Both the position numbers and the translations under genes were made by a program. Positions 62,893 to 64,000 of a stretch of 64,000 nucleotides of DNA are shown here, piece by piece. The notes under the pieces were generated by a model that was given only the letters and a program-made list of their open reading frames with translations, was not told the origin of the DNA and did not search any database. Location of the stretch: positions 186,001 to 250,000 of the forward strand of contig NZ_UWPD01000001.1 of assembly GCF_900604965.1 (NCBI RefSeq), given 5' to 3'. The stretch is from Gordonibacter sp. Marseille-P4307. Its GTDB lineage: Bacteria; Actinomycetota; Coriobacteriia; Coriobacteriales; Eggerthellaceae. Position 1 is the first letter of the stretch. Each line of letters begins with the position of its first letter.

Positions 62893-64000
62893 GAGCGGCC
62901 CCCGATCGAAAACCGAGCCACTGCACGACCCGCGACCAGGCCCGATCCCCAGGCCCAGTGAAGATTGTACCCACCGCACGGCCCGTCCACGTCCAAAGCC
63001 TCCCCCGCGAAGAACATCCCCGGCACACCCAGCGCCTGAAGGTCGCGATCGGACACGGACGCAACGTCGATGCCGCCGCGGCGCACCTGGCATAGGTCCG
63101 CATCGCCCATACCCTGGACTTCGAAGGAAAACGCCGAGAGCGTCGCGGAAAGCGCATCGAGGACGGCATCCGAGCACGCCGATTTGCCCGAAAGACCGCA
63201 GCGCTTCAGCACCACGCGCCCGATCTGGGGAAGCACCAGGCCCCTCATCATGTCGTCGCAGGTGATACCGTCGCCTCCGAACACATGGGAAAGGCGCTCG
63301 CGGCGGCGGCGGAGCTCGAAGCGCGCCTCGGACGCGTCGCACCCGAGCATGTTCAGCTCGACCGCATCGCCTGCGCGTGCAAAGCGGGACAGGTCGTACA
63401 CCACGATTCCCGACAGCCCGTATTTGCGGAACAGTACCTCGCCGGCAACAGAAGGCGCGATCACGCGGCGCTTGCCCGATCGATCGGTCCTGACCAGGGA
63501 GGCCTTGCAGCGAAGGCGAATGTTGTCCAGCTCGCGGGTCCACGCGGGGTCGGTTCTGAGCGGCCCCAGAACCGGACGCGGGCTCAAAACGCGCACCCCC
63601 TCGACAGACAGCGACTCCAACGCCCGCCCGCCAACGGCGACGACCACCGCATCGGCCCGCTCGAAAGCGCCGTCGGCCATACGCAGGGTGAAGCGTCCCG
63701 ACGGCGTGCGCGGCGGCTCGACCGCCTTGACGCAGCGCCCGCAGCACTCGACCACCCCGGCGCGACGGGCGGCCGCGCGCAGCACGTCAAGCACGCTGGT
63801 CGCCTTGTTCGCCGCAGGATAAAGGCGACCGCCGGATTCTTCGCGAAACGCCAAACCTCGATCGGAGAAGAAGCAGAAGACGGGGTCGGCCGAGCGCAGC
63901 AATCCGTCGCTGCGGCACTGATCGCCCGCCCCGTCGGCGGTTGCGGCGCGAGCACCCAAAAGCCCAAGCACGCGCGCGACGAACTCGCCGTTGTGAAACG
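62889..64000 (-). CDS. HI0933/BaiN-like flavoprotein (partial, 5' end cut by window edge)
   Basis: FAD-dependent protein of the HI0933 family; members include aminoacetone oxidase-like and bile-acid-type flavoenzymes. At least 370 codons are present. The frame stays open to the right edge (FHNGEFVARVLGLLG), so the N-terminal FAD-binding motif lies outside. Visible signatures are FREESGGRLYPAANKATSVLDVL near the edge, VVVAVGG, CQVRRGGIDVASV, and the C-terminal FFAGEALDVDGPCGGYNLHWAWGSGLVAGRAV. Its stop overlaps the next gene by 4 bp, so the two flavoproteins are co-translated. Confidence 0.87.
   Translation of the reverse strand, partial: FHNGEFVARVLGLLGARAATADGAGDQCRSDGLLRSADPVFCFFSDRGLAFREESGGRLYPAANKATSVLDVLRAAARRAGVVECCGRCVKAVEPPRTPSGRFTLRMADGAFERADAVVVAVGGRALESLSVEGVRVLSPRPVLGPLRTDPAWTRELDNIRLRCKASLVRTDRSGKRRVIAPSVAGEVLFRKYGLSGIVVYDLSRFARAGDAVELNMLGCDASEARFELRRRRERLSHVFGGDGITCDDMMRGLVLPQIGRVVLKRCGLSGKSACSDAVLDALSATLSAFSFEVQGMGDADLCQVRRGGIDVASVSDRDLQALGVPGMFFAGEALDVDGPCGGYNLHWAWGSGLVAGRAVARFSIGGRS

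Noticed and set aside
61135-63747. A single 870-residue flavoprotein reading through both flavoprotein genes
   Set aside because: The first 285 residues are an off-frame reading of the HI0933-like gene. The true start is the GTG at 62892, overlapping the upstream stop.

Overview
The window is a 64 kb piece of a G+C-rich (above 60% by eye) bacterial chromosome. Gene content and protein style point to an anaerobic actinobacterium of the class Coriobacteriia (Eggerthellales-like). Pointers are a formate hydrogenlyase of the hydrogenase-4 type, a selenocysteine formate dehydrogenase, a double-cubane-type 2-hydroxyacyl-CoA dehydratase homologue with its activase, and an F-type ATPase with a proton-type c subunit. 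The lineage is inference from protein flavour; no rRNA or tRNA gene was seen. Most genes lie on the minus strand, and long antisense open frames on the plus strand are composition artefacts.

Layout. 1-4150: recQ (cut by the left edge), ychF and an NSS-type symporter, all minus. 4327-6285: asnB, plus. 6287-11394: a five-gene peptide/nickel-type ABC importer, minus. 11730-12947: a GT4 glycosyltransferase, plus. 12939-17411: dnaE, truA and a 49-residue small protein, minus. 17706-19880: kup, plus. 19831-23416: a compact operon of double-cubane protein, DUF3343 putative Se/S carrier, NifS-like cysteine desulfurase and HgdC-type activase, minus. 23746-24498: a cytoplasmic BspA-like leucine-rich repeat protein, plus. 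24495-25793: a ClC-family channel/antiporter, minus.

25879-41093 is one unidirectional minus-strand block holding a complete formate hydrogenlyase-2 module: hydN-like ferredoxin, fdhF, hyfABCDEFGHI, hycH, hycI and a formate channel. fdhF carries an in-frame TGA followed by a convincing bacterial SECIS hairpin, so formate oxidation depends on selenocysteine. A strong hairpin separates fdhF from hyfA. The FocA channel would move formate, FdhF would oxidise it, HydN/HyfA/H/I ferredoxin centres would pass electrons to the HyfG NiFe site, and the five membrane subunits could pump ions. The atp operon (47934-55012) lies 7 kb away and could use that gradient.

41094-47750 has visibly lower G+C than its surroundings. 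It contains an A+T-rich regulatory stretch, a RelB/DinJ-like antitoxin paired with a PIN-domain toxin, and a two-component system divergent from a MacAB-like export operon that starts with a small acidic membrane peptide. 47934-55012 is atpI-B-E-F-H-A-G-D-C in the classical order. 55190-64000 holds upp, glyA, rpiB, glpK, a fusion of Sua5/YrdC with a monoacylglycerol-lipase-like hydrolase translationally coupled to glpK, and two flavoproteins, the last cut by the right edge.

The most notable items are the Sua5-lipase fusion coupled to glycerol kinase, the double-cubane/DUF3343/NifS-like operon, the selenoprotein FHL-2 module, and the TCS/exporter operon with its leader peptide. No CRISPR array, insertion sequence, prophage or tRNA was recognised.
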